From positions 1,093,169 through 1,157,168 of the forward strand of contig LR746276.1 in assembly GCA_902729315.2 (NCBI GenBank): a DNA stretch of 64,000 bases. Reading direction: 5' to 3'. This DNA is from Spirodela intermedia (lineage: Eukaryota; Streptophyta; Magnoliopsida; Alismatales; Araceae). Positions 11,903-35,160 of this stretch are shown one piece after another. The position numbers and the translations under genes are program-made. Under the pieces are notes generated by a model, which saw nothing but the letters and a program-made list of their open reading frames with translations, was not told where the DNA came from and did no database searches. How positions within the stretch are numbered: position 1 is the first letter of the stretch; each line of letters opens with the position of its first letter.

Positions 11903-12296
11903 GGCATCTCCTCCTCCTCCTCCCTACCTGATCTTCTCCGTCTCTGGTTAGCCTCAACGAGTTTCAAGCTCATGCTTGCTCCTCTTCTGTGCTTCCTGCA
12001 GTCAAACGCCCCTGCCGGCATGGCCGATCGCGTCTTAAGGACATGGGAGGGACGTTCTCGTTATCTCGATCATGTTCTTCACTTCTTCTTTTTTGTGTGG
12101 ATACAAGCAGAATGTACATTCAGATAAAGGGAAGAGATAATAACAGTGTATGTACTGAAGCAAAGATACAAACCATACAGAAATGTACCAACACCGGAGG
12201 CGTTCCGGTGAACTTCTCACCAAACATGATTTCGTTATTTATCATGCTCCGTTTGTCGTGAATTTCGCGTGATGGCTGCTGCTTCGACATTTGGCT
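11903..12296. other. 3' flank of the MYB gene
   Basis: This probably includes the MYB 3' UTR: pyrimidine-rich sequence directly after the stop, then ordinary sequence. No clear poly(A) signal was assigned. Confidence 0.4.
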
Positions 12297-12300
12297 TCTC

Positions 12301-12384
<84 letters not shown>

Positions 12385-12424
12385 CCTCTCCCCCTCTCCC
12401 CCCTCTCTCTCCCTCCCTCCCCTC
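12297..12424. repeat. (CT)n microsatellite with C-rich end
   Basis: CT run of about 85 bp passing into CCCCCTCT and CCCTCC units. Confidence 0.95.
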
Positions 12425-13304
12425 AAAAAATGAGGGATTATGTGATGGAAGCACTTACAGACGTCTATTTTGTTGGTGTCAATCAGGTTTCGAAGGATTG
12501 CCTTTTCTGTCCTGTTGTTATTTATCTTTCAGCCTTCTAAGTAATAATGATTTCAAAAGGCCCTCCAATCGCGTTGAAAGAAATCGAAGCGGTATGCGAG
12601 TTCCTTCCAGTCGGTTTTGTGTTTTTAGAGAGCGAGGGAGAGAGAGAGATACAATCGTCTTTCGTCCTCGCTCAGAAATATTCTCAGACTCGTATGGAAT
12701 TAGTTTCATTCCGAGGGGTCTGAATAGACCCGACAGTCGCTCCCTCACCCTCTCTCTCTCCCTCCCACCAAATTGGTGGAGACTCGACTAGTGGAAACCC
12801 AGTATGTTACTGTCCTGCAGTTCTGATTTCTTTTTATGTGAGAGGGTGAGTTTTAAGTTGAGCCGACGAGGTCTCTCTCTCAAGCAATCCAACCCAAGCA
12901 ATCTCTATGTTGCTTCTTCCCCGATCATCCTGCATGAAACTCGGCGATCGCCATCTCCACTGCAGGGAAGCAGACGCTTGCCCAACACGAAATGCCAAAC
13001 CTTGCAGTAGGTGCGTCGTCGGCCAATAAAAACAGGCCATTTCACCTGCCCTATAGGAACTTCCTGGCCCTTTGACTCCTCGTGCGATCACAGACATCTT
13101 TTATGAAGGATGTCACCGCCCTCGATCCTTCTCCCATCTCTAATTATTATAATGCGATCTAGGAGGAAACCCGACGAGCCAAGGAACGTTCGCCCTGTTT
13201 GTCCCCCCGATGGCATCTTTATGGGTTTACTCCTTGTTTACATTAATGACTTGATCTTCATCTAGCCATTATGGAAACGCGCCCCATTCTGTGTCAGTTT
13301 TATT
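12425..13304. other. Intergenic sequence, no gene supported
   Basis: Mixed unique sequence with short CT and GA patches. Frames on both strands near 12518-13097 have no recognisable domains. Confidence 0.4.
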
Positions 13305-13312
13305 CTCTCTCT

Positions 13313-13359
<47 letters not shown>
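13305..13359. repeat. (CT)n microsatellite
   Basis: CT dinucleotide run of about 50 bp with one TTC interruption. Confidence 0.95.
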
Positions 13360-13362
<3 letters not shown>

Positions 13363-13638
13363 GACGCGGTCATGGGTTGCATACCACGTTATGCTCGGTA
13401 GAGGGGCTTACACGTGAAGAGACCACATGTTAAGCTCTCTAGTCCTCTGGGGGATCTCAGAACGGTAGTCCTCTTGACCAGGCCCCGAGGAAGACGGAGA
13501 CAGTTGTTACCTGCCGCGAATGTCTTCGGAAAGATCTTCTATATGATACCATCTTCTCTGGCTTTCAACTTTTTCTTCTGATTATACTTTTGACTTGTCT
13601 TTAAAATGAAATAAATCCCAGCTGTAAAGTTAAAGGAA

Positions 13639-13841
<203 letters not shown>

Positions 13842-15282
13842 ACTTCGTGCTGAAGAGCTGCAGCTTTCATACCTCCGGGAGGTGAGACTGAGGGAGGGAG
13901 CTTCAGGCGCACGTGCGTGTATAAATAAACTATCCCTGGGTAGAAATAGGACATTTATCCCCCTGCGCGTATGCGCATGTATAAATATTAATACCTCTCC
14001 CCCCCCCCCTTCCCCTCTCTCTCTCCTGATGCTTTCCCGTTGACTATGCACGGACACATCCCCGCACTTAATCCCACGCCACATTGCGACCCCAACAAAT
14101 GTGTGTCGTCCCCAGCCTTCCGAAGATGACCAGTGGAGCTTCGGCGGCTACCTCGGCCCCAGAAGACGGCGACCCTCTCTCTCTCCGCATTGACCTCACC
14201 GTTAGGTCCCAGATCGCCTTCCAACAACGACCCCCACGCCCTCGCGCCAATCGTCCTTCTCCTCTCACTTTCAGGAACGCAAAGTCCTCCCGGAGGGGAA
14301 GGACGGAGGTTTCCGGGAACTGGGGGGCCACCGTAGAGAGAGAAAGAGCGACCGCGTAGGTTGAGCGATTTTTCAGATTTTTATATACTCGAACTGACAG
14401 TAGAAAAAGAAGAAAAACTGGACATGTAGAGATCTCTCCGAAGGCATCGATTCCGACGGGGCAGTAACTCGAGGGTTTGAGGAGAAAATTGGTGAAGGCC
14501 TCAAGTCAATCACGAAGAGTTGGCCCCCGAAACAAAGTCCATGAGAGAAAGAAAGAGAGAGAGAGAGGAGAGGCGCCTTGGGGGTACCAACAACTTGACA
14601 TGGATGCAGTCGACATGCCGGTCTGTGACCCACCTACTTCGTCGAGTCCAGCTGGGCCCTATGCACAACATGCTCTTGTTTCACGGTCGGACCCTACGCA
14701 GGGGCGAGTCCAACCTGTATCATCTAGGGCCCGACCAAGCCTTTCTCTCTTCTTAATGACCAGCTGGATTTTGAGAGAACAATGAGAGAGGAAGAGAGGG
14801 GGATTAGTCTATAGTGGCGACATCATGTCCAATCTTCTACGCTAATCCCTTCCAAATGCACCAAAATGCTATCGCATACGGTTTTACAATGTGGCCCAAG
14901 ATACATCATATTGTATGGCCCAGTGGAGACCTGCCACGTGGCATTTAGCTGCCTGACCTTCTTGTCCTATGCGAACCCGCCAATTGGAAACATAGTGACC
15001 GTCCATCCACGTAGTTGGATCGCCGTCCGAATTGGCTCCTCTGTGTTCTGGGGTTTCAAGAATCAGGTGTACCACGCCGCGGGCTGGTTTTTTCGGGCCT
15101 GACCCGGCGTGGAAACAAAATGGGTTGGTGTCAGTTCCGAGCCCATTTCCCACAAAATATGGTCCTTTCTTCGGAGCTGGAACAAGTTCTGGGCTTCTCA
15201 AAGCCCAATATAGGGAGGGACTTCTTTACCTCTACCCATTTAAACATCAAAAACTAATTGTGAACAATATAGAAAATTTTTA
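13842..15282. other. Intergenic sequence, no gene supported
   Basis: Sequence of mixed composition. Frames near 14084-14359 and 14477-14785 have no recognisable domains, and no RNA gene was seen. Confidence 0.4.
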
Positions 15283-16959
15283 ATTTACAAAAATTACATT
15301 AAATTAGTCATTTTAGGTGATCAACACATCATGTCCAGCCTCTAGGTTAGCTTAGTATCGAACATATAGGTGGAATTTAGCTTTGTATTGAGCAAATAAG
15401 TGTGTTGAACATACATATGATGTGAAGCATTTGGTTGCTTGTGATCCATGACCCCTCTTCTCTTTTGTGGAATTGATCTGTAAAACTCATGTTCGAAGAA
15501 GTATCTAATGTTGGTCATAACATTTAGTCTTTTTTATAAATATACTGCTTAATTTTAACTCCCAAAAACAATTTAATTATGAATTGATCATCAGTGTCTA
15601 CCAAATTTCATAGCTCCTGGTACATAAGTCTTTAATCACCGTACATCTGAGAGTTTACCACTGTCGAGGTTGATTGATATTCAACCAACTAAGGAAGCAG
15701 TCTTGGGCGCCAAGAAATAGTGGGTCTCCTTTGACCAAAAAAGGGGAAAGTACTATAATGAAACCAATTAAATAAATCTGTGCAAATAATAATAACATTG
15801 TCTAAGTATCTTTAATATAAATTAGAATGCTAATCAGGTGATTAATACTACCAAGTGCATTACTTGTTTGGACTTTAAAAAATCCCAAGTGCTATGGACT
15901 TGTCCATAACTCAAGTAGAAAATGAGATAAGCTTGAACAACCTTGAATGAATATGATGGAAAAAAATTAAAATACATATAAATATATGTTTCATGAAGAA
16001 ATAACACTGTGAATATTTACATTTATAAGTTGAACCATAAGCTCAGATATTGCTACAAATAGTTATAAATAATCCACATAACTAGTTATTTAAATAATAA
16101 TTTTAAAAAATTAAAACATATACACGAACAAAAATAAATAAAAATTAAAAATGTGACACCTTTAGAAGAACATACTCCATTTTTTAGTGAAATTTATCTC
16201 ATTAAATACATGTGAGGCAGAAAAGATATAATATATATAGCATTAGTATTCAAAATAAAAATGGACAATCTTCCCATAAAATAATCATAGTTTTCCCTAG
16301 AACACACCATAAACCTAAAATACTTGAGGATATTGACATCATGCTGGCAATAGGATTAGAGTGACATAAAAATTCTAGAGTAGTGATATTAGGAAGAAAA
16401 AGAGAAGTTTTAAAGGTGAGAGTTTGATCCGCCTACACCATTGTTAAATTGTATGATCCCTCTAGAAAGGTGGAATGTGTGACATTAATGCAAATCAAAA
16501 GAGTAAATGACTAAGTTTCCCTTTGTAAATTTATATTCTCTCTATGTGATTGGATAAAATAACTTCTTTTAGAGGATGTTGAAATCCAAGTCAGCAATTC
16601 ACATGAAGAACCAAAGTCTTGCACATGCTCATAATATTCTCTCATCATGGTTGATAGCACAACCTAGTTTGTAAGCTTGTTGAAGTAAGTGAGGATGGAT
16701 TCAGGTTTTTGATCTCATTAATTTATGTTATACAATCACTAAAAAAAAAATTACCAAGATGATAAGAAAAAGAATACGAGGTAGAATTTATGGAGTTACA
16801 TGTAAAACTAGAAGCAATAGATGGCCAATGACCACAAGTTGAATGACACGCAACATAACCACTAATGATAGCTTAATGAGGTTATTTCTCTTCTTAAAGA
16901 TTAGGGAGTAACCTATGATAAAGCTTTATCATCTTTTCACTCTTACCAAGTATGGAGAA

Positions 16960-17215
16960 GGTAGTGGAGGTCATCCTTCTATGATATAAAATTATAAGGG
17001 GTTAGTGGAAGACCTTATAAGGTAATTCTCACACATAAGCATTGATGTGCTAAGTTGGAGGGACCACTTCGGCATTAAATCTACTTTTTAACTCTTATAT
17101 TTGATTAAATTTTAGATCAACTTTCGTAGTGTTAGGTTTTACATCATATATGTTATTTCCTCTAATTGCTTACTTTATCTTCTATTTCTCTCCATATTGT
17201 ATTTTTATTTGTTAT
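16960..17215 (+). repeat. Possible decayed direct repeat (LTR-like), left copy
   Basis: GAAGGTAGTGGAGGTCATCC near 16967, TTTTACATCATATATG near 17146 and the CTTCTATTTCTCTCCATATT-type end run parallel to 22029, 22213 and 22250. The similarity is only moderate, so assignment as an LTR pair is tentative. Confidence 0.3.
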
Positions 17216-18369
17216 AATATGAGAACCAAGTTTTTCCTTTATGTTGGGTGATAAGTCTTCATTATCATAAGTGAATAATTAGTAAATAATATAGTTTTAG
17301 CCTTAACTTATGATAAATAGACTTATATTTATGTTAAAGTGTGAAAAGTGATTTTCAATTGATTGATTTTTGGCTAATTATATGATTTTATACGAATTTA
17401 TATGATTGTTATAGTCTTACTTTTGAGATAAATGAAGAAAATAATAATAATAATAATAATATAAAATGAGGGATACCCACCAGCCAGCCGGGCCCACAAA
17501 TGGGTTGGAAGCATAGTTAAAGAAGAGTTGTGAGTAGGGGCTCTAGTAGCTAGGACTGATGGGGACATGTGTGCGCTACTTTCCTTCCACGTCATCAGTA
17601 GCCAGTCGACTATGGGACAAGGAGTGATCATACACGCGAGAGAAAGAGACTTGCTTGTAAATGTAATATTATTATATATTCACCTGAAACTTTGACGCAC
17701 AAGCGATGTGGAACTAAACCTGCGTCACATCTTTCTCTAAAAGACTTTAATGATTTTAATACCTTAAAATACCCCTTATTTATAACAAAGACATACCATG
17801 ATGATGTCATTTAATAAGGGTATTAGAATACTTATGTCAATCTCTCTCATTTAGGTGGACAACCGGCACGAGTTCAAATCTTCTCATAATCAAAACTCAT
17901 ATTTTTTATTTGATTATTGTAACTTTCTTACAAATTGCTGATGAAAGATTAAACCACTAAAATCGCTAGATCATTGGCAAAAATCTCGTCAATACGATTC
18001 GCAAAGCATTATTACTAAAATTATTAAATAATTTATAATAAAATGATTACAAATCTATTGAATAAAGTATTTTCGATTGATCGACGAACAAGTTGTTGTC
18101 AGAAAGAGGATGATCTACTAGGAGGCAAGTTGTCACTTCTTGAAAACATACAAGATGTAATGAAGAGCCCCTCTTATTGTGTAGACCTGAGAATGAAGCT
18201 CCTTGACACACGCCCCACCTCTATTTAGCTCCTTTCCATCAGGTGACAGCCATCAGAGAGTCACAAAGTCACTATTTTTTTGCTCTACCATATGACAGCC
18301 ATTGGAGACGATTCGACGACCCATTTGATTGATCTCTAGACTTCGTAATAAGATTTAAAGATTGCCCAC

Positions 18370-18957
18370 ATTATCCTTGTTTAAGGAGAGCCTTCGAGGT
18401 CATGGACACTATACGATGATCTTCTTGAACGCTCAAGATTTCAGTGCATCATTGATACATTGCTGTCGTGAAGTCAGAATTATGTTTTCCTACTTTCAAC
18501 TTAATTTTTGCTTCATTTAATAATAATTTGTGTGATTTAAATTTATCAAGATATACTTCATTTAATTATAATTCTTTCAACTTTTATAAATTTTAATTTG
18601 ATCAATTAAATTATTTATAATTGCCTAATTTGCATTCACTAGGTGCTGACATCATCTTGATGTCTACACCCTTATTTTCTTTTTTTGTAAATTTTAAATA
18701 TATTTTATTTTTATTTTCTAGTATAAAAATTATTAAAAATAGTATTATTTGAGAAAAATTCTGAATAATTATCTGATATTATATTACATCCCTGTGATCA
18801 ACTTGAAAAGTTATTGTTATTTTTAAAAGTTTTATTGAATTATAATTGATATATTTATTCAAAAATACTTCTAAATATCTAAAAAATTGTATTTTTTAGT
18901 TTTTTAAATTTTAAATTTACGTAATTTACTATACAACAACTAAGTCACGTCATTGGG
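18370..18957 (+). repeat. AT-rich dispersed repeat, copy B
   Basis: Second copy of the sequence at about 100-730, same orientation. The conserved end block ACTATACAACAACTAAGTCA is nearly identical in both, followed by CGTCA here and TGTCA in copy A. Substitutions and small indels along the length show that the copies are old. Confidence 0.65.
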
Positions 18958-21900
18958 AATCTAGTTGTTATGTTTTCATTGTCAAAGCAAGGTGTCTATG
19001 TGAAGAATCTAGTACTTTTAAACTCTTATATGTGAAGATAATTTCATTAATTATAAATATTTTGAATTAAGGCATGGTTTTTCATAATTTCTTGTGTCAT
19101 TTTTTACTATAAGAAAATATGTGTTTTGATTGGGGTCTAGTTGAGAGTAATTATACAAATAAGAAGAGATTAAAATAAATTAATTTGAAGAAACTTCAAA
19201 AGAAAGATACAATTGTCCTAATTATACTATAAGATGATGTGTCAAAGGTTATTTTTCTTCTAAATGTTGATGTCACACATTTTCAGAACCATATAAGATT
19301 TTTAAAGAAAAATGTCATGAAAACAAGATCATAAAAGTGAAACTCTGAACTCTTTATAGAGAATTCAAGATGCTAATAGATTTGATGTGCGTAAGTGATG
19401 TACCAAGATAGGGGGGTGAATTGGTCTCCTAAGTTTTCTATTATATTCTAGTATTTTATCTACATGTATATGTGTCGACACTTGTTCTAACATAATTTCT
19501 CGATCATATGTACAAGTTCACCTAAGTCTCTTCTTTCATCATGAGGTTGTTTCAGTCTCACTCTCTCTCTCCCACATAAATATGATGGACATTATACTGA
19601 TTTTTATATTGGTTCATTCTTCTTTGGGCTACATCCAATCCTAGATAATCTTCTTATGATATTTTTATTTTATTTTTTGAAAAGACAATTAATTTCACTG
19701 ACTTAGCTTTCTCAAATACCATCATTTGAACTCTATAAAGATCTCACTCCTCATAGATAATTCTTAACTCTCAACATTACATGTCTTAGTCAATATATAT
19801 TTCTCCTCATAGAATGACACCCTCCACTAGTAGATTCTGGCTCTTAGCACCTCATATCTTAACTTTACTTTCTCTTCACTTACCACTAAAGTTATCTTAA
19901 GGCCTAATCGAGAAATGTAACCTTCAATTAAGTTGAATAAGTAGAATAAACCTTCAACTCATAGATTAACTTTGATTCTCTCTTCAAGGTGGTGGTCTCT
20001 TTGTTGTAGAGGATTAAGTAACATTTTCTTCTCGAACTATGTAAGTGATGTAGATGAAACATCTTCATTCACAATCAATTTTAGTTTGTTTTCAATTGAT
20101 CATCTTTATACTCTAACGTATCTTTATCATTTCAGCTTTTGACAATGGTCATATGAGTTTGAAAATCTTCTCATTGCTTTGCCGACATATTGGTGATCTT
20201 CAATTGTTTTATAATTATACACTTTCTATCATTATAGTTGTTATCTTTGATATTTTATCAAAAAAATCGTAACTAATCAATAAATATTTTATCTTTCAAG
20301 GTCTTACTCAAAAAGATCATTTAACTTATTTTTAGTCCACATATTTTGGTGACAAGCTATCATTCATAATCTTTACTTTTTGAGCTTTGGTCACACTTCA
20401 ATTGAGATCTTTTTACTTTCATATATATTATCTTTGATAGCATTAGTGTTGAACTTGTTGTTCTGTCCACAAACTACGGTGACATGTTACTATCTAAGGT
20501 GCATGAGACTAACCTTGAGATTTTCTATGCTTCAAAATATGTATGTCTTTCACATATGATTTTCAAACCTTCTTTATGGAGATTTGCAACACTTCAACAA
20601 ATGATCTTACTTTTAAGATAAGGTTGAAGTTGTTCAACTTTTTTATCATTTTCTCCAAGTAAAACTCTAACATGTTATTGTGTAAGTTATGTGATGAAGA
20701 CTTATATGTTTCCTTCTTTACTTCATGCAAACCAGCTCAATTGTCATGTAGTGATTCTCGAGTTTGAATTCTACTTATACTTTCATCTATATGATATTTG
20801 AATATTTTGGTTGTCATTTTTCTCACTTTTGTATAGTTTGCTCATGAGCTCAAAGACTATGTTTGTCATTATGTCTTTGATTTTTTAAATATTTTTTGTA
20901 TCAATATTTCTATCATCATTGTACTCATATGCCACATTCAAAGCTCACTAGTAACATTGTACTCATATGTTAACACCAATTATTCTATACTTATATTTTG
21001 AGAATATTTCTTGGATTTGTATGTGATTTCTTGGATTCATTGTTAGTTATAATATTATACTGAATATCATCAATGTATATAATTTAAATGTTTTTCAATG
21101 GTACTTCAATTGTGATATAAAAAATCATGATGTATGTTATCAATAATTATATATTTCTAAATAAATATATAATTTATGATGTATATAACTCAATTAGAAT
21201 GAAAAAAGTTTTCAAATTGAAGATATCAAAACCAGCTGTCCAAAAAAAATTAGGTTTAAAGAAGTTAGTAAATCATGATATGTATTTTGTTCCTATCTTA
21301 GCATATAATTTATTTAGTTTATGTTGATTAATAAATTGAGGTTACAAATTTCATTTTGAAGATTACAAGTGCGTCATTAAGAGTAAGAAGACATGACTCT
21401 TATGTCTATTAACAAAGTTAGAAAAATGATATTTCATCTTAATATTTCAAAACTTTTTGAGTTTGTTGCGATTACATAAAGAAATGATAATTTTTATTTG
21501 GCAATTATACTATGATCATTTATATTTTAATTGGTTGAAGTTATTGCATCATAAAAATAGAATCTTTAATGTGTCTTCCATTATGTCTAATAATGATATT
21601 TGAAGTATGTGCTTGTGTAAAACATCATTGCTTGACATTTATCTTATTTAAAATTTAAAAAAATAGAATTATTATAATTTTAACAGCATAAATATTATGA
21701 TCAATATTTGTGTTTGATATTAAATATATGTTTCTTATTTATTTGGATCAAAAAGTGTATATTAAGCGATCACAAGAGTTTGTGACTAATGACAAGATAA
21801 TAAAGTTTGTAAGTTAAAAAGTCACTTTATGATCTCAATCAAGTACCAAGGATATGGTAGACTAGATTTGACTCATTTTTATAAGAATAACTATACATAA

Positions 21901-22024
21901 ATGAAATTGAACCAACTCTCTATGTGATGATGAAAAAGAATATTATTCTTAATGTTTGTGTATATATGTACATGACATTTAATACATAGATCTACGAGAT
22001 TTAACATGCTTGTTTTCTTTCAAT

Positions 22025-22280
22025 AAAACATAGAAGATAGTCGAGGCTATTCTTTTATAACAAAAGGACATTGAGGGTTAATGTGAGATCTCATGTAATT
22101 TGGTCTCACTCATGAACTATGATGCTATGAAATAGAAAGTCCTATTTCAATCATTACTTCTATTTTTATTCACTTTATTGAGTTGAACTTTGGTTGAACC
22201 TTCTAAATTTTGAGTTTTACATTATATATGTCTTTATCTCCACTAACTTACCTATATTTCTCTGTGGAGAATATCCTTTT
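22025..22280 (+). repeat. Possible decayed direct repeat (LTR-like), right copy
   Basis: Counterpart of 16960-17215, about 5.1 kb away in the same orientation; that distance would suit an LTR element. Identity by eye is low and no terminal TG...CA or target-site duplication was identified. Confidence 0.3.
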
Positions 22281-23487
22281 TCTTTCTACTTTGCTATCCT
22301 CCCCTTGTGCTATCAAGAGAATCAGATGTTCCTCCCCCTCACCAATCACATATCATAAATACTTGTAGGATGAGGGACTAAAGTTTTATTATGAAGATCA
22401 TCATATATGTATGAATCATCAAAATGACCAAAGAATGACTGATCCACCTAAGGACCCTTCCCTCTTCTCCCACTTCAATGCTCATCATCTATCTACAGGA
22501 TTTATAGTTTGAATAGAGACAATTCCCAAAAGATAGCATCTCATGTTCTACATAGACAGTCATGCTCACCCTAGAAAGTCCATACAAGCTCTCTAACAAG
22601 GTGCTACTCATCTAGTTGAGCTAGCAAAAAAGCCCAACAAGGGTGGGCCATTTATTTACGTTTTAAAATTATAATTAAATCTACATTGGTAAGCAATATG
22701 GGATGTTTAATTCACACTTCCAAATGCTGACTTTATAATAAAAAAAATTACGTGGACCATGAAGACTAGTTACATGGTTTTGTGTTATTAAAGGGCTTGT
22801 AGGATTATAGAAAAGAAAAAATAAATATGGGCCACAACCTCCAAAAAGAAGGGTAGACATTTCTATCCCCTAGTTTCTTTTTAATAACCAAAAGACCCCC
22901 ATTTTACTTTATTTCTCCTGATACCCATTTAAACTTCCTTCTTATTTGGAGTTATTTTAAATGGCAATAATTTGATATTTTTCTCATTCAGGTTAAAAGG
23001 GGTTAATTATAAGTTAATTCAATTTAATTACATGTATAAATGAAGGGTTAAAACTAAATTCGAGATAGTTTGAAGGTAAGTTCGTGAAATCGCAATAAAA
23101 AAGGGACCTTAATTATGTTTACCGCGTAAGAAGACTAAATGGCCTTAGAGACTCAGCAATAAAATATTAAATAAATATAAAAATGGGTTGGCCCAGGGTA
23201 ACACATGCTCCCGTGCCAGGGGGAGCCCATCATCATCAAGAGTGATCGACGGTGCGCAAGTTTCGTGCGATATTGACCGTCTGATTGTTGGACTCAATGG
23301 TTACATTCATCGTACGGCAGAGGATCAGTGTGAGACTCGACTGGGAGGGAGAGAGGTGGGGAGGCGGTACCTGTAGTGTCGTTCCCTCCACCGCCGCTGC
23401 TCTCCATCGCAAGCTGCACCTGCCGCTTTTGGTCCTCCCGGCGAGAGAGCAGCGGGAGGGGAAGGAGAGGGGTAGGAGAGAGACGAG

Positions 23488-32760
<9,273 letters not shown>

Positions 32761-33092
32761 CTGTGCTTCATCTCCTGCGTCTGGGGAGGAGGAATAATCG
32801 ATCAGCAGGAGGGCGGGTCGGCGCAGAAACCCTAATAATCTGGACGTTCTCGGACCAGAGAAGTGGATTGACTGACTGCAATCTCCTTGCTACCTCTCCT
32901 TTACTTCCCTCCCTCTGTGACTGTGACTCCTTTGAAGGCTGCTGGACGCCCTCCGGAGGGCTTTTAGGGGTTGGCCGAGTTCTTTCATGGCCCATCTGGG
33001 TTGAGATGGCCCTCTCAGAGCCGGTGTTCTTGTGGGGGAATTGTTGAAAGGGACGAGGTCGCCTGTATCTGTGGGGAATGTTAGTACCAAGG

Positions 33093-33160
<68 letters not shown>

Positions 33161-33440
33161 GCCTGAGGAGCAGCCCGGATAAGATCCGCACGAGGGCCAT
33201 GGCCATCTCATTCTCGGTAAAATAGTAGAAGATGCAGGTAACAGAAACCTTCATCTGTTTCATGTGCCCGTCAAAATTCATGCCGAATAACAGAAGTCCG
33301 CCGCTGCTGCGTTTTACAGGGTCGCACGTCGGCCGCCCGCTTCCTTTACACCTCCTGCCCCGGCCGCCTCGTCTCAAGGTCGTCCCTAGGAGAATATACA
33401 CGATAATTTACACCGAACTCAGTCCTCCGGAGCTCCTTCT
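32761..33440. other. Convergent intergenic region with (CT)n
   Basis: The region lies between the stop of the + strand PEPCK-like gene and the stop of the - strand TPR gene, so it should hold both 3' UTRs. It contains a (CT)31 run at 33096-33157. Confidence 0.6.
33096..33157. repeat. (CT)31 microsatellite
   Basis: Perfect CT run of about 62 bp between two convergent genes. Confidence 0.97.
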
Positions 33441-34422
33441 TCAGTAAGCCCTCACCGTCAGCTGCGGTTGCTGCGACGGCGCCGCCGCCGCCGGCGCCGC
33501 GCGGACGTCTTCGTCCTCCTCCCCGGCCTCATCTGCGTCCCAGAGGAAGTGGGCATACGATCCCATGACGTAACTGCATCATCGCCATAAACAACCCCCA
33601 GAAGTCAACCACCGCTTCTGATTATGGAAATAGTTTCCAAATTACGATGAGATTTATTCTGCTTACCAGTCGTCCGGCGAGGCCTCGACGGCCCTCTCGA
33701 AGTAGGACTCGGCCCGTGTCTCGTCGCCCTGAGTCTCCCAAATGAGCTTCCCGTAGAGCGAGAGCACCTCGCCGTCGCCAGGGCTGGCCAGGATGGCCCT
33801 GCCGTAGCACTCCTCCGCGCCCTCCACGTCGCCCTCGACCTATATCCCAGCGGAGGCGCCGTCAGTCGCGGGTACAGCCAGATCGCCGGAGAAAATCGGA
33901 CAAAACCCGAAAGAGGAAACCCGGCGAAGCAAGGAAGCGTACCTCGTGGAGATACCTGCCGTAGTTCACGAGCAGGAGAGGGTTCCCCGGGTCGGCTTCC
34001 AGCATCTCCAAGTAGTAGGCACCCATCTCGCTCTTCCCGCCGTCGGAGCCGCCCCTGCCGGGCTTCCCGCCGCCGGAGCCGCCGCCGGCGCCGCCGGCGC
34101 CGCCGCTGCCGGTGGTGATCCCGCCGGAGAGCTCCATGAGCTTCTCCAGCTGAAGCCTGCTCTCCGGTGGCGCCTCCACATCCACGCGCCTCGCCTGGCA
34201 GGTGATCCGGCCATCGCCGCCGGCGAGATCGGCCTCCGATTGGACGCGGTTGAGGTGATGAATCAGGTGCTTCTTCTCCCCCGCCACCGCGAGGTGGAGG
34301 GTCCGCGCAGAGGTGAGGGAACTGCTGCTCCAGCTCCGCCCGAAGAGAGAGATCCCGCCGCCGTGCCCGCCGTAGGACTGCAGCGGCGCAGAAGTCGTCC
34401 TCATGAGCCCTGCCGTCGTCAT
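33441..34422 (-). CDS. TPR-like superfamily protein (plant family)
   Basis: A 261-aa protein in three exons on the minus strand: 34422-33943, 33839-33667, 33573-33441, with GT-AG junctions in phase. The N-terminal half is low-complexity and Gly/Ser-rich (MTTAGLMRTTSAPLQSYGG start; a Gly-rich run near residues 104-126). The C-terminal half has three helical-repeat units. They are YYLEMLEADPGNPLLLVNYG (about 132-151), ECYGRAILASPGDGEVLSLYG and SYFERAVEASPDDCYVMGSY, followed by AHFLWDADE. This spacing of A/P-rich turns and Y/L positions is typical of a plant TPR-like family of about 250-350 aa. Its members are mostly uncharacterised and presumably bind protein partners. The tail is acidic then Ala/Pro-rich. 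The neighbour downstream is convergent, so the gene is probably transcribed independently. Confidence 0.9.
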
Positions 34423-34451
34423 GGTTGCCGCCGGCTGCTGCTCTTCAGATG

Positions 34452-34452
34452 C

Positions 34453-34486
<34 letters not shown>
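34452..34486. repeat. (GA)n in the 5' UTR of the TPR gene
   Basis: GA run lying 30-64 bases upstream of the TPR start codon. It reads as (CT)n on the transcribed strand sense and lies between the TATA box candidate and the ATG. Confidence 0.9.
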
Positions 34487-34528
34487 GTAAGCTTTTCTCT
34501 GCTGCTACGAGTGGAGAGAGGAGGGGTG

Positions 34529-34537
34529 GTTTATAAA
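34529..34537 (-). promoter_or_regulatory. TATA box candidate of the TPR gene
   Basis: Read on the minus strand this is CTTTATAAACC, about 110 bp upstream of the ATG at 34422, within otherwise G/C-rich DNA. Confidence 0.65.
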
Positions 34538-35098
34538 GGGTGGGGAGGGGTTGGAGGAGAGGGCCCCCGTTGGGGAGGGCGAGTGGGGGTGCAACACGTT
34601 GACATTTCACGTGAAGCCCACAGGCGAACGCGGTTCGAGGTCATACTTGACTCCGAGTGACACGCGTCCAATTGTCTAGAAAAATCAGTTCACGTGCTGA
34701 AGCCATGGACGACGCAAGAAGCGCCACGTCGGATCCCAGGACTAAAACCGGAGACCCAAACAGGCATCACAGCTGCCGGTTTTTCGTTGTAGGGTTCTCC
34801 AGAAATACCCACGTCTGGTTTTTGGATTTTCAATATGGGCCCCGCCGGGTTTCCTTTCCACTTCGGGGGCAATGGCAGGGGGGAGGTGGGGGGGAGGGGG
34901 GGGGAACCCCAGTGATTTCTGTGGTGGAGAGAGAAAGAGAAGGGGGGTGTGGGGGAAAACCTGGGGGCAGAGTCTTGGCAAACCAGTAGACGGCAAAAAC
35001 GTAAGGATTCCTTTTTCCTGTGGAGTGAAGTGGACACGTGCCCACAGGTCCGGAGATGACCGAATCCGGGGGTACAATGGAACTACGCGAGAACCCAT

Positions 35099-35160
<62 letters not shown>

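Larger units (their letters stand above)
15283..23160. repeat. AT-rich block of decayed repeats, probably nested LTR-element relics
   Basis: Nearly 8 kb of markedly AT-rich DNA with no open frame of interest. It contains the second copy of the dispersed repeat at 18370-18957. It also contains two weakly similar direct-repeat segments (about 16960-17215 and 22025-22280). A GGGGGGTGAATTGG motif near 19412 resembles a sequence common in plant LTR-retrotransposons. No gag or pol domains survive that I can recognise. Confidence 0.55.
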
